Assembly (NCBI GenBank): GCA_022013685.1
Contig: JAKLPV010000214.1
Span: 1-39,206 of the forward strand
DNA length: 39,206 bases
From: Anaerolineae bacterium
Lineage (GTDB): Bacteria > Chloroflexota > Anaerolineae > Anaerolineales > Villigracilaceae
Direction of reading: 5' to 3'
The position numbers and the translations under genes were made by a program. The notes beneath the pieces are model-generated. The model made no database searches and had not been told where the DNA came from. It saw nothing but the letters and a program-made list of their open reading frames with translations. Positions 23,601 to 31,752 of this stretch are shown here, in pieces; positions within the stretch are counted from its first letter, which is position 1, and each line of letters opens with the position of its first letter.

Positions 23601-24261
23601 GCTGGCCCAGTACGGCCCCGGGCCGGACACGATCGCCATCGAAGATCTGGGACTACTCGGGCCGGAAGATGACCCCTGGGGAATCACGGTCGTTGAAGGC
23701 GGGGCAGAAATGGATGAATTTGCCAAAGCTGCGTTGTTTTCGCTGATGGCCGTGACCATCTACCAGGATGCCGTCATCCGGCGGCGCGAAACTCTGACGG
23801 GCAAGAAATTCCCGGCGCTGCAGATCTTCTTCGAAGAAGCCAACAAGGTTTTTTCAGGCGTGGCGTCCGGTTCGGACGATACCCGCGCCTCGAGCACGGC
23901 CGCCATCTGGGAGTCGATCTTCCGCGATGCCCGCAAATACAAAATTATCCTGATCGTCCTGGCCCAGACTGCCAGCCAGCTGCCTTCCGGCATCCTGTCC
24001 TCCTGCGCCAATATCTTTGTTTTTCAGACCAAGGACGGTCGTGACCGTGACATCCTGTTGCCGCACCTGGGGCGCAGCGAGAAGGGCATCGTCAACACAG
24101 AATACAAGCGTTACCTGGCGCGCATCCCCAAGACGTACGCCATTGTCAAGCTGGGCTACAGCGAGGATGTGTTCGATATCGAGCCTTTGCTGATCCGCCC
24201 GGTCTACATAGATGCAAGCGAGCCATCCGACGACCAGATCGTCGAGCGGTTTCTAAACTAA
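20689..24261 (+). CDS. VirB4/HerA-type ATPase with Ser/Thr/Gly-rich insertion
   Basis: A 1190-residue protein. The N-terminal domain (~1-280) has no recognised family. A low-complexity region (~285-500) repeats short TEG/ANTEG-type and Ser-rich units. The P-loop ATPase (~670-1180) has Walker A IIGDTGFGKT (~684-693), an adjacent IVLDFGQGW, Walker B LQIFFEEAN (~1043-1051) and an arginine-finger/sensor-like tail. A charged coiled coil (~804-893) is inserted in the ATPase. This pattern fits the HerA/FtsK-VirB4 superfamily of DNA or protein translocases. It lies 30 bp before cpaB and may power substrate transport through the Tad-like apparatus. Confidence 0.8.
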   Translation: MIAQIKSIFPNWLADKKANLPPDDLLIHTGELVPVNGKPLTDYIWLQVTERENGQEYEGYRVIRLMQIRGIPVEARSDAGLLQKMRTVLRGMSGAQVNLAYLVAGIFENPPLGIVQCYGTVSSAKNLEEANNKSKRDIAVMEAALKAQYRQLRLEPLSERVGGWIYRSLEDFPYALVAVGHPDPRENTRTQRDMVNPLIGADATQSYSLQQNEILYRGMSALREEFMLMVLGYAVPLDRIADMLAGYAQEASIWASQQTGVRSASFGISLPAMLSGAMADTASRGYGETTGSADTDGVAQTEGIANTEGKANTVGRTTTDGWSHTVSEGVTEGTSLTNTEGDAHTEGVAHSTSQSSTEGSSSSTSGASSHTESRSLTGSVNIAPAGVGLTGSYMHGWSDTTMSGWSESEMSSTTHGSGTTNSESDTKSSSVAQGTSQSVSRSESFGTSHSVSNSVANTESESETVSASDTKSNSHTQSQGSSLNTGLARSTSSGLAVGVAPSFSLGNSAQWQNDPAMIITNIMRTQERLLTTASIEGAYYSDVYAVTKTERGLRAMMGLIPEAFQGTEEVVTGVQCRTLNPAEEAYIRHHARAWTPSTRVETVPGVISGYMDSTLLTMLQLAAYTAPGVFEQGIALTTQEETPAFAYYPQIEGDVILGRQWSVETGELTDAPLRLSQERHFHTAIIGDTGFGKTVAAEDLALGTTVAWHYRTIVLDFGQGWRRAMNFHGLAGRVDVRQLFPGARRPLRWNFLQLPKRTDAIQHSTNVATLFANAGRMGERQVGFMRRALVELYGLNGVMLGEIEEVFARKMDPISFQINKIKREMEGLVNAIELIRAKQEESEKENSKVKLTNEDRAELSKKNEDLADRKKKINRLQAELAVLRERQKQVVVVNAIEAASLGVAKGLSVYELLPEQQQALAICRSRLVSVRDWLATLREFQAEAQRKGDQVDRTSLEGVLLRLEQFEKGQMLAQYGPGPDTIAIEDLGLLGPEDDPWGITVVEGGAEMDEFAKAALFSLMAVTIYQDAVIRRRETLTGKKFPALQIFFEEANKVFSGVASGSDDTRASSTAAIWESIFRDARKYKIILIVLAQTASQLPSGILSSCANIFVFQTKDGRDRDILLPHLGRSEKGIVNTEYKRYLARIPKTYAIVKLGYSEDVFDIEPLLIRPVYIDASEPSDDQIVERFLN

Positions 24262-24291
24262 TCCACCACTTTCTGAAGGAGAAAACAACAA

Positions 24292-25185
24292 ATGGAAAAG
24301 AAACAACGTTCCCCCATCACCATCATCGGCTTCGCCCTGATCATCGGCGTGCTGGTGATCGCCCTGCTGAACGGCACGATCCGGCCAACATCAGTGCTCG
24401 TGGCAAAAGTAGGCCTACTGCCTGGCACGATGATCACCGCCAACCTGGTCGAGCTGCGCTCTGTGCCCGCAGGCGGGATCCCCGTGGACGCACTTCGCAG
24501 CGTCGACGAACTGAACGGACAGATGCTGACCGTTGGCCGCGCGGCTGGCGACTTCATTACCCAGGGCGTTCTTGGCGAAATGGCGGCATCCGGCATCCCT
24601 TCGCAACTGGAACCTGGTCACGTTGCCATGGCCGTCAAGGTAAACATGGCCTCCGGTGTGGCTGGCTTGCTACGTGAAGGTCAGACCGTGACTGTGATCG
24701 GCTTCCTGTCCCCTGATGTAGCCAACACGCTCGCCAGTCGCCTCGACTTGCAGCAGGAAAACCAGGGCATCCCAACACCTTACGTTGCCGCTGACCTGGG
24801 CGGCCCAACCGCCACCCCCGAAGCGACCCCGACCGCAGTTCCGCCCCAGGCAGTCCTGGGCAGGATCGCGATCAACGGCCTGCGCATTCTGCTTGTTCCC
24901 CAGCAATTCCGCTATCAGGAGCTGCCTCCTGATTCTGACTCAACCGAAGAAGTTTTTGTCTCCGCGTCCTCTGCCAGCACGACATCGGTCATCGTCCTGG
25001 ATGTACCGACCTCGCCCGTAGAGATCGCGCCCGGCATGTTCCTCAATCCGGCCACGTTACTGGCTGCGCTGGATGAATACGGCAAGCTGCACCTGGCACT
25101 CGAACCCAGCGAGGGGCTGCAAGCCGAGTCCATCATCACCCTCAACCTGGGCGAACTGTACGAAGCCCTGAACAATGACCGCTAA
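24292..25185 (+). CDS. cpaB: Tad pilus assembly protein CpaB/RcpC
   Basis: A 297-residue protein: one N-terminal transmembrane helix (~8-30), then an SAF domain (~33-97) with VLVAKVGLLPGTMITANLVE and GGIPVDALRSVDELNG. A second domain (~100-297) contains a PTATPEATPTAV linker (~162-185). CpaB is an envelope protein of Tad pilus assembly. It starts the Tad cluster cpaB-cpaE-cpaF-tadB-tadC. Start: ATG after AAGGAG. Confidence 0.82.
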   Translation: MEKKQRSPITIIGFALIIGVLVIALLNGTIRPTSVLVAKVGLLPGTMITANLVELRSVPAGGIPVDALRSVDELNGQMLTVGRAAGDFITQGVLGEMAASGIPSQLEPGHVAMAVKVNMASGVAGLLREGQTVTVIGFLSPDVANTLASRLDLQQENQGIPTPYVAADLGGPTATPEATPTAVPPQAVLGRIAINGLRILLVPQQFRYQELPPDSDSTEEVFVSASSASTTSVIVLDVPTSPVEIAPGMFLNPATLLAALDEYGKLHLALEPSEGLQAESIITLNLGELYEALNNDR

Positions 25186-25197
25186 CAGGAGCGTGTG

Positions 25198-26514
25198 ATG
25201 GCTCAAAAACTTTCCGTACTCCTGGCTGGACCAGGTCACGAAGTAGTCAACTACCAGATGATGCCTGCCTTCCTCTCGGACAGCCGCCTGGCAGTAGCCG
25301 GGCAAGCGATGAACTGGGATGTCCTGAAATCGCAGCTGCCGGTCTACAAGCCGGAAGTTCTGGTTGTCCAGGCCGGGGTTGCGCCCGGCCCGGACGAACT
25401 GATCAACCTGGTCTCCGGCATGCAAGCCTGGAATGGCGTAACCCTGGTGCTGCTGCCGCCCGGCGCAACCGGCGCAAGAGGCGCGTTTGAGAACATGCCC
25501 GGCGTTGTGGCCGGAGTGCACTCAACCGAAGGACTGAACTTCGGCGAACTCCCGGCTCTCGCTTATTCAGCCGGTGAGACGGCCCGCGCCAGGCTGATGA
25601 AAGTCTCGGCTGCGCCAGTTATGGCTGCTGCCCCGGCAGGCGTGGGCTACATGCCGCCCGGCCTGCAGCCTGTCCTGACCGGCACCAAGCGCATCGCCGT
25701 CTTGTCTCACGCCGGTGGGGCCGGGGTCTCAACGGTCGCCGAAGGACTGGCCTACGAACTGGCCGTGCGGCTGTCGATCAAAACGCTGCTGTTCTCCCTG
25801 GGAATGCCAGCCGCTGCCGCATCACATCTGCGCCTGCGCTACATCCCAAGCATGACCGAGTTCTTTGAACGTCCCGGGCGGGCCTCGATCCAATCCGCAA
25901 TCCAGCGCCTGGAAGGGCTGGATGTGATCGTCGCTCCGGACAACAGCCTCGAGTATCTACGCATGGGTCAGGTGGTGGACACCGCCGCCCCGAACAGCAT
26001 CTATGCCGGCCTGACTGCCGCTGAAGACGGTTCGTATGCGGCCATGATCATGGACTTGCCGGGCGCGGAAACGCCCTGGATGCTGCATCCGCTGTACTTC
26101 GCCAACCAGCTGCTGATCGTGGCCCGCCCGACCATGGCAGACCTGTTCGCCACGCGCCACACCCTGAGCGCCCTGAATATCCTGGGCAGCAAGCTGCCGC
26201 GCGAGTCGATCTACCTGGTCTTGAACCAGGTCTCCGAAGCCAGCGCGTTTACGCCGCGTCAATTTCTGGAAGAACTGGCAAGCGCTTTGGACTGGTCGCC
26301 GCCGATCGCGGCAGTCATCGAACACGATCCCAACATCCTGGCCGCCCAGAACCAGCGCGTTCCGGCCGTGACGCGCTCCGAAAAGCTGACGCGCGGTGTG
26401 CGCCAGATCATCTCAAATCTTTTCCCTGGCATGGAAAACACGCTCTCCCAGACCCAGGAAAACAACAACGGCACCAAGTCGGTTTTCCGCATGCCGAAAT
26501 TCCGGCTTGGTTGA
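25198..26514 (+). CDS. cpaE: CpaE/TadZ-type pilus localisation protein, ParA-like with degenerate P-loop
   Basis: A 438-residue protein. The N-terminal ~130 residues are receiver-like (LSVLLAGPGHEVVNY). The second domain is of the MinD/ParA type: RIAVLSHAGGAGVSTVAEGLA occupies the Walker A position but lacks the two lysines of KGGVGKT. TadZ/CpaE proteins place the Tad machine at the cell pole or surface. Loss of the lysines suggests weak or no ATP hydrolysis. The ATG at 25198 is preferred over the GTG at 25195 because of AGGAGC spacing. It follows cpaB by 12 bp. Confidence 0.8.
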   Translation: MAQKLSVLLAGPGHEVVNYQMMPAFLSDSRLAVAGQAMNWDVLKSQLPVYKPEVLVVQAGVAPGPDELINLVSGMQAWNGVTLVLLPPGATGARGAFENMPGVVAGVHSTEGLNFGELPALAYSAGETARARLMKVSAAPVMAAAPAGVGYMPPGLQPVLTGTKRIAVLSHAGGAGVSTVAEGLAYELAVRLSIKTLLFSLGMPAAAASHLRLRYIPSMTEFFERPGRASIQSAIQRLEGLDVIVAPDNSLEYLRMGQVVDTAAPNSIYAGLTAAEDGSYAAMIMDLPGAETPWMLHPLYFANQLLIVARPTMADLFATRHTLSALNILGSKLPRESIYLVLNQVSEASAFTPRQFLEELASALDWSPPIAAVIEHDPNILAAQNQRVPAVTRSEKLTRGVRQIISNLFPGMENTLSQTQENNNGTKSVFRMPKFRLG

Positions 26515-26522
26515 GGTGATCG

Positions 26523-27824
26523 ATGGACATCCTGTCTCTCTATAACCAAACCAGCGGGTCAACAACCGGCGACCCGAGTGCCGAGCGCGAAGCGGTGATG
26601 AACGAGGTCATCGACCAGGTCAATGCCGAATTTCCAGCAAAGAAACTCTCCGCCCCAACGCAGGCCGAACGCGCTGAAATCCAGGAGCGCGTCACCATCC
26701 TGGTTTCGGCCGGATACCGCCGCCGCAATCAGCGGCCCGGTGCGCAGTACGAAGAAGCCCTGGCCCAGGAACTGACCCGCCGTCTGCTGGGCTTCGGCTT
26801 TCTCGACCTGCTCCTGCCGCCCGAGCGCACCGATATTTCCGAGATCGCAGTCTATTCAAGCGGCCTGGTGCAGATCATGCGCAAAGGTGCGGTGCGCTTT
26901 GAGACGGTCGATCTGCGGCCCGAACCTGGCGAGATCTGGCGCGTGCTGGATCGCATCATCGGCCCGCAGAACCGCTCGCTCAACGAAGCCAACCCGGTCG
27001 TGTACGCCAAGCTGCCGCCCAGCCCGGACAACCCCGGCGGCGGGCGCATCACAGCCCTGCACCCGGCCATTGCACCACCCGGCAAAAACCCGGCCATCAA
27101 CCTGCGCCTGTTCGAGCAGAAACCGGTCCTGCCGGAATGGCTGATCGAGCGCGGGGCAGCCAGCGCCGAAATGATGGCAGATCTCGGGCAGGCCATGCAG
27201 GCTGGAACGCGCATCCTGATCTGCGGGGGAACGCGCACCGGCAAAACAACCATGCTCTCGGCACTCTCGACTTACCTGCCTGCGGCCTGGAGGATCGTCA
27301 AGATCGAAGACCCGGAAGAGATCTTCATCGACCGCTCAACCGTGCAGTCCTTCGAAGCCCGCCCCAAGGCGATCGGCACGGATGTCGCCGCCGTAACCCT
27401 GGCGGATGGCGTGAAAGTTGCCATGCGGCTCTCACCCGATTACCTGATTGTGGGCGAGGCCAGAAGTGGGGATGCTCTCGAAGCCCTGTTCTCGGCCATG
27501 ACCACCGGCCACTCCGGCGCATCGACCTTCCACGCCGAAAGTCCGCGCGACACGGTGGAGCGCGTCATCACCGAAATGGGCATGCACAGCCAGGCCCGGC
27601 CCGCCGAGATCCAGCGCACCCTGGCCAGCGCGATCGACCTGCACCTGCAGATCGGCATCCGGCACGACAAACGCCGGGTGATCTCGATCTCGAAGATCGC
27701 CAAGGAACTCAAGAACGGCAACGTCTTTTTTGAGATGGTCTGGCGCTACGACGAAAGCTCCACCCCCGACAACCCGCGCTGGGACAAGGTTGGGGATATC
27801 CAAAAAGGAGAAGAACACGCATGA
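26523..27824 (+). CDS. cpaF: Tad secretion ATPase CpaF/TadA
   Basis: A 433-residue member of the type II/IV secretion ATPases. The N-terminal helical region (~1-90) precedes the ATPase core. Walker A is GGTRTGKTTMLSAL (~236-249), the Asp box RIVKIEDPEEIF (~257-268) and Walker B YLIVGEARSGDALEAL (~307-322), followed by the His box TGHSGASTFHAE (~328-339). The family powers pilus extension and retraction from the cytoplasm. Start: ATG after GAGGTGATC. It overlaps tadB by 4 bp. Confidence 0.92.
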   Translation: MDILSLYNQTSGSTTGDPSAEREAVMNEVIDQVNAEFPAKKLSAPTQAERAEIQERVTILVSAGYRRRNQRPGAQYEEALAQELTRRLLGFGFLDLLLPPERTDISEIAVYSSGLVQIMRKGAVRFETVDLRPEPGEIWRVLDRIIGPQNRSLNEANPVVYAKLPPSPDNPGGGRITALHPAIAPPGKNPAINLRLFEQKPVLPEWLIERGAASAEMMADLGQAMQAGTRILICGGTRTGKTTMLSALSTYLPAAWRIVKIEDPEEIFIDRSTVQSFEARPKAIGTDVAAVTLADGVKVAMRLSPDYLIVGEARSGDALEALFSAMTTGHSGASTFHAESPRDTVERVITEMGMHSQARPAEIQRTLASAIDLHLQIGIRHDKRRVISISKIAKELKNGNVFFEMVWRYDESSTPDNPRWDKVGDIQKGEEHA

Positions 27825-28702
27825 GCGGATTAATTTTTCTGATCGCAATGCTGGCAGGCCTGCTGGTCTTGTGGCTGTTCTACCCGCGCAATCGCAAGGT
27901 TGGCGTGCTGAACGAAGCCTACTCGGTGGACACCACCCGCCAGATGCACGAACTGGACCCGAGCAGCCTGCAATACAAGCTGCTGGCCTCCGGGCTGAGC
28001 TGGAAGCCGGTAACGTTTCGGACGTTCCAGATTGGCGGCGCTGTCACCGCTTTTGTCGCCGGATCTGGCTTGCTTGGCCCAATTGTGGGCGTTGTCCTGG
28101 CCGGGGTGGTTTATTACGCCTTTGGTGCCTGGCTGAACGACAAGGTACTCAGCCGCGGCAAGGAAATCGACAAGCACCTGCCGATCGCGGTGGGTCGTAT
28201 CGCGGCTGGGCTATTGGCGGGCGGTTCGCCCCCGGAAGTCTTGAACGCTGTGGCGGCTTCGTTGGAATTGGAAGGCAAGAGTCCCCTGACGCCTGAACTC
28301 TACCTGACGGCCGCCGAAATGCGCACCAAAGATCGGCGCGAGGCGCTGGTCGCCCTGGCCGAGCGCAGCCCTTCGGTTTCGCTCTCGAACATGGCAACCC
28401 TGCTGATCGGCTACATCGAAGCCGGTGGCGGCAAGTACGCCGAGACCCTGATGGACATTTCTCAACGTGTCCAGCAAATTCTCTCGGCCCGCAACCGTGC
28501 CCAGGCCAAGGCAGGCGATGTGATGGTTTCAACCGTAATCCTGCCGGTGATCCTGGTGCTGGTGGTTGGCTATCTCTCCAGCGACCCGTTGATATCGCAA
28601 TCCCTGCGGGCCGGTCTGGTGCAGATGGTCATGGCCGGGGCAGTTCTGGCGATGGTTTTTGGTTATTTCATCCTGCGTTCAATGGTTCAGGAGGCTGTCT
28701 AA
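27821..28702 (+). CDS. tadB: Tad pilus inner-membrane platform protein TadB
   Basis: A 293-residue GspF/T2SF-type protein with hydrophobic segments at ~3-20, ~75-110, ~238-258 and ~262-285, and a helical cytoplasmic domain between. TadB and TadC form the inner-membrane platform that couples the CpaF ATPase to pilin. Start overlaps cpaF by 4 bp (ATGA), stop abuts tadC. Confidence 0.85.
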   Translation: MSGLIFLIAMLAGLLVLWLFYPRNRKVGVLNEAYSVDTTRQMHELDPSSLQYKLLASGLSWKPVTFRTFQIGGAVTAFVAGSGLLGPIVGVVLAGVVYYAFGAWLNDKVLSRGKEIDKHLPIAVGRIAAGLLAGGSPPEVLNAVAASLELEGKSPLTPELYLTAAEMRTKDRREALVALAERSPSVSLSNMATLLIGYIEAGGGKYAETLMDISQRVQQILSARNRAQAKAGDVMVSTVILPVILVLVVGYLSSDPLISQSLRAGLVQMVMAGAVLAMVFGYFILRSMVQEAV

Positions 28703-29566
28703 ATGATTGGCTTGATCTACCTGATCGGTTTTCTCGTGATCGCCTTCATTGTCTACCTGCTGGTGGAAGTCGTTTTCGGCGGCGCGCCCAAAGGCGCACT
28801 GGCTGAAGCGCACACAATGGCGGGCGGCAATCGCGGCTCCCGTTTGCAGCAGGCGCTCAACCCGCTGGGCGTGCCCGTCCAGAAATACATGCCCCCGGCT
28901 TTCCTGCGCGCAATGAGTGCAGACCTGTACTGGGCCCAGATGGCCAAGAAGTGGCTGGATTGGAACGCGATCCAGCTGGTGGCCCTGCGTCTGGTGGCGG
29001 GTGTTGGCGGTTTCGTGCTGGGGATGTTCATGACCCAGGAACTGGTGGTTTCTTTTGTCCTGGCTTATGGCGGCTGGGCCTATCCATCCATGTCCGCCAA
29101 CAGTGCTGCCCGCAAAATGCGGCGCTTGTTCGTTTCGCAACTGCCCGAATTCATCCAATTGATCTCGGCCCAGATGGCGGCAGGCATCAGCATGGAAGAG
29201 TCGATCTCGCGCGTCTCGAAATCACCGGGCATCGTGGCCGGTTGGATGCGCGAAGTCATCCGCCAGTCCCAGGGCCGTGACCTGGTTGAACAGATCCAGC
29301 GCGAAGCCCAGGAGTCACTCCTGCCGGAACTGATCGGAATGAGCATCCAACTGGCTTTCATCAAGCGCGGCACGGCCCAGAAGGAACTGATGGGGCAGTT
29401 GGCGATGAGCATTGCCGCGGATTACATCGGTGGGGCTGAGCGCCGGGCGGAGAAGCTCGGTTCGGAAATGATCATCCCGATGATCCTGTTCTATTTCGTG
29501 CCTTTCCTGGTTGTCCTGCTGACGGTCCTGATGTACCCGGTTATGACCAACATCTTCGGAGCATAA
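28703..29566 (+). CDS. tadC: Tad pilus inner-membrane platform protein TadC
   Basis: A 287-residue GspF/T2SF-type protein directly after tadB. Hydrophobic segments at ~2-24, ~90-120 (paired) and ~262-285. The central LPEFIQLISAQMAAGISMEESI is the typical T2SF cytoplasmic helix pair. It pairs with TadB as the second platform subunit. Start: ATG with AGGAGG about 10 bp upstream. Confidence 0.85.
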   Translation: MIGLIYLIGFLVIAFIVYLLVEVVFGGAPKGALAEAHTMAGGNRGSRLQQALNPLGVPVQKYMPPAFLRAMSADLYWAQMAKKWLDWNAIQLVALRLVAGVGGFVLGMFMTQELVVSFVLAYGGWAYPSMSANSAARKMRRLFVSQLPEFIQLISAQMAAGISMEESISRVSKSPGIVAGWMREVIRQSQGRDLVEQIQREAQESLLPELIGMSIQLAFIKRGTAQKELMGQLAMSIAADYIGGAERRAEKLGSEMIIPMILFYFVPFLVVLLTVLMYPVMTNIFGA

Positions 29567-29568
29567 GC

Positions 29569-30417
29569 ATGAAATCTACTGCGCTTATCTCGATTGCCTT
29601 CCTGCTCTTCCTGGCTGCTTTTGCACCGAGCCTGTCTGATGCCATTCTTCGCCAGGCCAAAAGGGAGTCTGGCCTGCGCCTGACCGTGATCCCCAACAGC
29701 GCACCAGATAAGAACGGCTGGTACAGCAAACCGGTGCAGGTCACAGCGACCGCCAGCAGCCCGGAAGTTGTGATCACGTATGCGATCAATGGCCGGGATG
29801 CTCTGGAAGGGGACAGCCTTTTGCTGAAAGAGCCCGGCGAATATCGCATCGAGTGGAATGCCTGCAAGGGTGAGAGTTGCCACGAGGGGTTTGTGCAGGC
29901 GATCAAGATACTGCCTGCAAATCTGCGCCAGTTGTCCTATGACCCTGACCGGCGCGAGTGGTCTTTTGGCGGGATCGTGACCGATGTGCGCCAGGCAACC
30001 CTGCTCGGCCAGCCCGGCCAGGTGGCGCGGGTGCAGGGGACCGACTTTGCAGTCTGGGTTGCCTTGAAGGTCCAGCGCCTGCAACTGACAGACGCCGCCA
30101 TCCGGCACGGCGACCAGGTGCTGGTTTCGATCGATGGCCCGCATGTGCTCTTGAATGAAGTCGACTGGTCTCAGTGCGGAAATATCAACGTGACCGGCGT
30201 GTCCAGCTTCGAGTACTGCGCGATGGGTGCCACCCTGGATGATGGTTTGCTCAACCTGGACACTGGCTACAAGCTCTCGCCGAGCAACGAACTGATCCGC
30301 TCCGGACGCGCGGCCCAACGCTGGCAAGCCGGGGTGCTGTACTGGAACACCAGTCTGCTGCAGCGCGGCTTTTCCATCAGCAGCAGCGCCCAAAACCGGC
30401 ACGAAATCAGCAGGTGA
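29569..30417 (+). CDS. Secreted protein with one Ig-like (OmpL47-type) domain
   Basis: A 282-residue protein. The signal peptide (~1-25) ends LSDA. Residues ~40-110 form an Ig-like unit with KNGWYSKPVQVTATAS and EGDSLLLKEPGEYRIEW, the same repeat type as in the 32846 protein. The remainder (~115-282) is strand-rich with four Cys. It follows tadC by 2 bp and so is part of the pilus operon; it may be a surface or pseudopilin-associated adhesin. No prepilin cleavage site seen. Confidence 0.7.
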   Translation: MKSTALISIAFLLFLAAFAPSLSDAILRQAKRESGLRLTVIPNSAPDKNGWYSKPVQVTATASSPEVVITYAINGRDALEGDSLLLKEPGEYRIEWNACKGESCHEGFVQAIKILPANLRQLSYDPDRREWSFGGIVTDVRQATLLGQPGQVARVQGTDFAVWVALKVQRLQLTDAAIRHGDQVLVSIDGPHVLLNEVDWSQCGNINVTGVSSFEYCAMGATLDDGLLNLDTGYKLSPSNELIRSGRAAQRWQAGVLYWNTSLLQRGFSISSSAQNRHEISR

Positions 30418-30424
30418 GCAGATC

Positions 30425-30718
30425 ATGATCGCCTTTTCCTGGGTGCTACTCCTCATTGAAATCCTGCTGACCGGCTCGGCCTGGGGCATGGTTGCCATCT
30501 GGGTGTCCAGCGGCTTTTGTGGCATAGGCGAATACGACATCTTTTTCGGCCTGTGGATCGCCAGTATCGCAGTTGGGATCTCATCCATCGCCATCGCCTG
30601 GGGCAGCCAGGCCAAAATCCTGGCCGCCGTGATGCTGCTGGTCTTGTTCGTGGCAATCATGTCCTGGGTGGACTACGGCTACATCGTTGTGGCTGCCTGC
30701 CCGATCTACGGCGGCTGA
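30425..30718 (+). CDS. Small polytopic membrane protein
   Basis: A 97-residue protein with about three transmembrane helices (~4-27, ~35-60, ~65-85). A short CPIYGG ending follows the last helix. It begins 7 bp after the previous stop with weak GAGCAG spacing. No family recognised. Confidence 0.55.
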   Translation: MIAFSWVLLLIEILLTGSAWGMVAIWVSSGFCGIGEYDIFFGLWIASIAVGISSIAIAWGSQAKILAAVMLLVLFVAIMSWVDYGYIVVAACPIYGG

Positions 30719-30752
30719 TGCGTGCGCAAGGAAAATTCTAGCCGTTTTCTGG

Positions 30753-30905
30753 AAGTAACCCAAGACCGACAAGCGAGCCAATAAGAAAAAGTAACCCGAA
30801 AGAAGGAAGCGAGCCAGGTAAGAAAAGCAAACCGATTCATACAAGCGAGCCAGCTTGGATGAGTAACCCAACAAACAGAAGCGAGCTATGAAAAAAAAGC
30901 AACCC
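30753..30905 (+). repeat. Alternating 9-bp motif array, 18-bp period (array 3)
   Basis: Nine motifs start at 30753, 30771, 30789, 30807, 30825, 30843, 30861, 30879 and 30897, every step exactly 18 bp. Odd units are AAGTAACCC, AAGTAACCC, AAGCAAACC, GAGTAACCC and AAGCAACCC. Even units are AAGCGAGCC, AAGCGAGCC, AAGCGAGCC and AAGCGAGCT. The true unit is therefore 36 bp. A diverged copy may sit at 30735. The array ends 20 bp before the start codon at 30925 and fills the gap after 30718. Confidence 0.92.
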
Positions 30906-30924
30906 CTGTTGAAGGAGCGAAACC

Positions 30925-31167
30925 ATGAACGCGGACAACCTGACGCCACACGAACAAAAGCAGATCGTTATCCACCAGCTACGGATGGAGCGGCTGCGGC
31001 TGGCCTTCACCGCCAATCTGTATGACTACAAAGTGAAGATCACGGATCACACGCGCCAGGCATCCCAACGCCGGAAGGAAATCGACGCCATGATCGAGCA
31101 ATTATCAGCACCACCAAAATTTATCCAAATGGAATTATTCCCGCAACAAGGTGAAATCCGCGCATGA
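30925..31167 (+). CDS. Small helical protein with candidate sliding-clamp motif
   Basis: An 80-residue helical protein. The C-terminal IQMELFPQQG contains QMELF, which fits the beta-clamp-binding consensus QL[SD]LF (Q-x-x-L-F). The protein shares RRKEIDAMI and the FPQ ending with 31525, so the two are paralogues. Start: ATG after GGAGCGAAACC; the stop overlaps the next start by 4 bp. Direct binding to DnaN is inference from motif and position. Confidence 0.65.
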   Translation: MNADNLTPHEQKQIVIHQLRMERLRLAFTANLYDYKVKITDHTRQASQRRKEIDAMIEQLSAPPKFIQMELFPQQGEIRA

Positions 31168-31544
31168 AAAACATCCTGCTCATCATCCCAATCTTTCTGT
31201 TCGGCCTGGCGCTGGCCTGGAACAACCCTGCGCCGGTGGATGATGAGCGCTTCCCGGATGTATGGCGCGAGATTATGGCCACAACCCTGTGCAGGTCACC
31301 ATCCCCGGACAACCTGGTTGCCCAGGGCCAGACCTGGACACTGACCTGCGGCCAGCGCATGGAAACCTACCGGGTGGCATACCGGCCTGTCATCGTGAGC
31401 ATGACAGCCAGCGGGCAGGGAGCCGAAACCTTAGCGCTTCTACTTTTGCCGGTAGCGATGGTGACTGTGCCTGGCATCCTGATCTGGCGTAACCGGCCGC
31501 AATCTGTACAAAAAAAGGAGGCCCATGTCCGGAAAAATCAGTGA
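31164..31544 (+). CDS. Membrane-anchored protein of unknown function
   Basis: A 126-residue protein with an N-terminal signal anchor (~2-20), an extracytoplasmic middle with two Cys (LCRS, LTCG) and a C-terminal transmembrane helix (~90-110) followed by a basic tail. It starts 4 bp inside the previous gene, and its end overlaps the next by 20 bp. No family recognised. Confidence 0.6.
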   Translation: MKNILLIIPIFLFGLALAWNNPAPVDDERFPDVWREIMATTLCRSPSPDNLVAQGQTWTLTCGQRMETYRVAYRPVIVSMTASGQGAETLALLLLPVAMVTVPGILIWRNRPQSVQKKEAHVRKNQ

Positions 31545-31752
31545 CAAGGCAACCCGCCTCGCTGTCGAAGCCCTGCAAAAAGAGCGCCAGCAGATCGCCT
31601 TTGATGCGAACTTATTTGACCTGCGCCTGGCCTGCACTCCGCATGCAAAGCGCTGTTCGGAACGGCGCAAGGAGATCGAGGCCGCCATAGCTGACCTGAC
31701 AGAACGAACCTGCGCCCCTGTTATCGAACAGTTGGAGATGTTCCCCCAATGA
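31525..31752 (+). CDS. Paralogue of the small clamp-motif protein
   Basis: A 75-residue helical protein. It shares the order of 30925: IAFDANLFDLRL, RRKEIEAAIADL and a terminal EQLEMFPQ. QLEMF again fits the Q-x-x-L/M-F clamp pattern. It has an AAAAAAGGAGG ribosome binding site and begins within 31164. A clamp-binding regulator or replication accessory is possible. Confidence 0.65.
   Translation: MSGKISDKATRLAVEALQKERQQIAFDANLFDLRLACTPHAKRCSERRKEIEAAIADLTERTCAPVIEQLEMFPQ

Noticed and set aside
29491..30660. Large minus-strand ORF of 389 aa
   Set aside because: It lies opposite the tadC end, 29569 and 30425 genes, which have ribosome binding sites and recognisable domains; its composition is typical of a GC-rich shadow.
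30581..30949. Minus-strand ORFs across the 18-bp arrays (GYL/ARL-type hexapeptides at 7714-8103, 9158-9391, 30581-30949)
   Set aside because: They stay open, but the Ala-Arg positions show no synonymous change, there are no ribosome binding sites or starts of note, and they overlap neighbouring + strand genes. The conservation looks nucleotide-level.
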